Shown here piece by piece: positions 37,371-37,387 of a DNA stretch of 37,387 bases (the stretch's first letter is position 1; each line of letters opens with the position of its first letter). Made by a program: the position numbers and the translations under genes. Origin of the DNA: Eximiradius proteiniborus (GTDB lineage: Bacteria; Bacteroidota; Ignavibacteria; Kapaibacteriales; UBA2268); contig CALGXJ010000005.1 of assembly GCA_937936035.1 (NCBI GenBank), positions 1 through 37,387 of the forward strand, in the 5' to 3' direction. The notes beneath the pieces are model-generated. The model was not told the DNA's origin and searched no databases. It saw only the letters and a program-made list of their open reading frames with translations.

Positions 37371-37387
37371 TGTCCCTGCATTTGAGC

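Noticed and set aside
1-37387. CRISPR array, rRNA operon or insertion sequence
   Set aside because: No regularly spaced repeats, rRNA signatures or transposase ORFs were seen.

Overview
The window is 37,387 bp of AT-rich chromosome. It probably comes from the Bacteroidota/Chlorobiota/Kapabacteria side of the FCB group, judging by T9SS C-terminal sorting tails, choice-of-anchor-D repeats and TTTG-N19/20-TAnnTTTG promoters. Most of it is ordinary housekeeping: pyrB, prmC, an ExbB/ExbD/ExbD/TonB cluster, etfAB, panD, lat, a LOG protein, a WbaP-type sugar transferase, a TPR histidine kinase, rlmN, rsgA, dapA, two aldehyde dehydrogenases, bacteriohemerythrin, a HIT protein, rsmA, an ArsC/Spx-like protein, tRNA-Pro(TGG) and tRNA-Gln(CTG). 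Two places stand out. (1) 17911-18166 looks like an unannotated stand-alone structured RNA. It has its own promoter, an 8-bp closing stem around several hairpins, and an AT hairpin with a T-rich tail. It also carries an 11-nt segment perfectly complementary to the leader of the adjacent lysine 6-aminotransferase gene, just upstream of its Shine-Dalgarno. (2) 26381-27781 is an orphan phage-like regulatory switch: a Mor-like activator, a CI-type HTH protein and an S24/LexA-like protein in a shifted overlapping frame. It sits behind two 18-bp operator-like direct repeats spaced 22 bp apart, one of which fills the promoter spacer, and no prophage genes are visible nearby. Smaller points include a REP/MITE-like palindrome cluster, a 16-bp inverted repeat with alternative pairing after lat, a possible pseudoknotted intergenic element, and very tight convergent gene ends. 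Everything here was read by eye; no database search or folding program was run.
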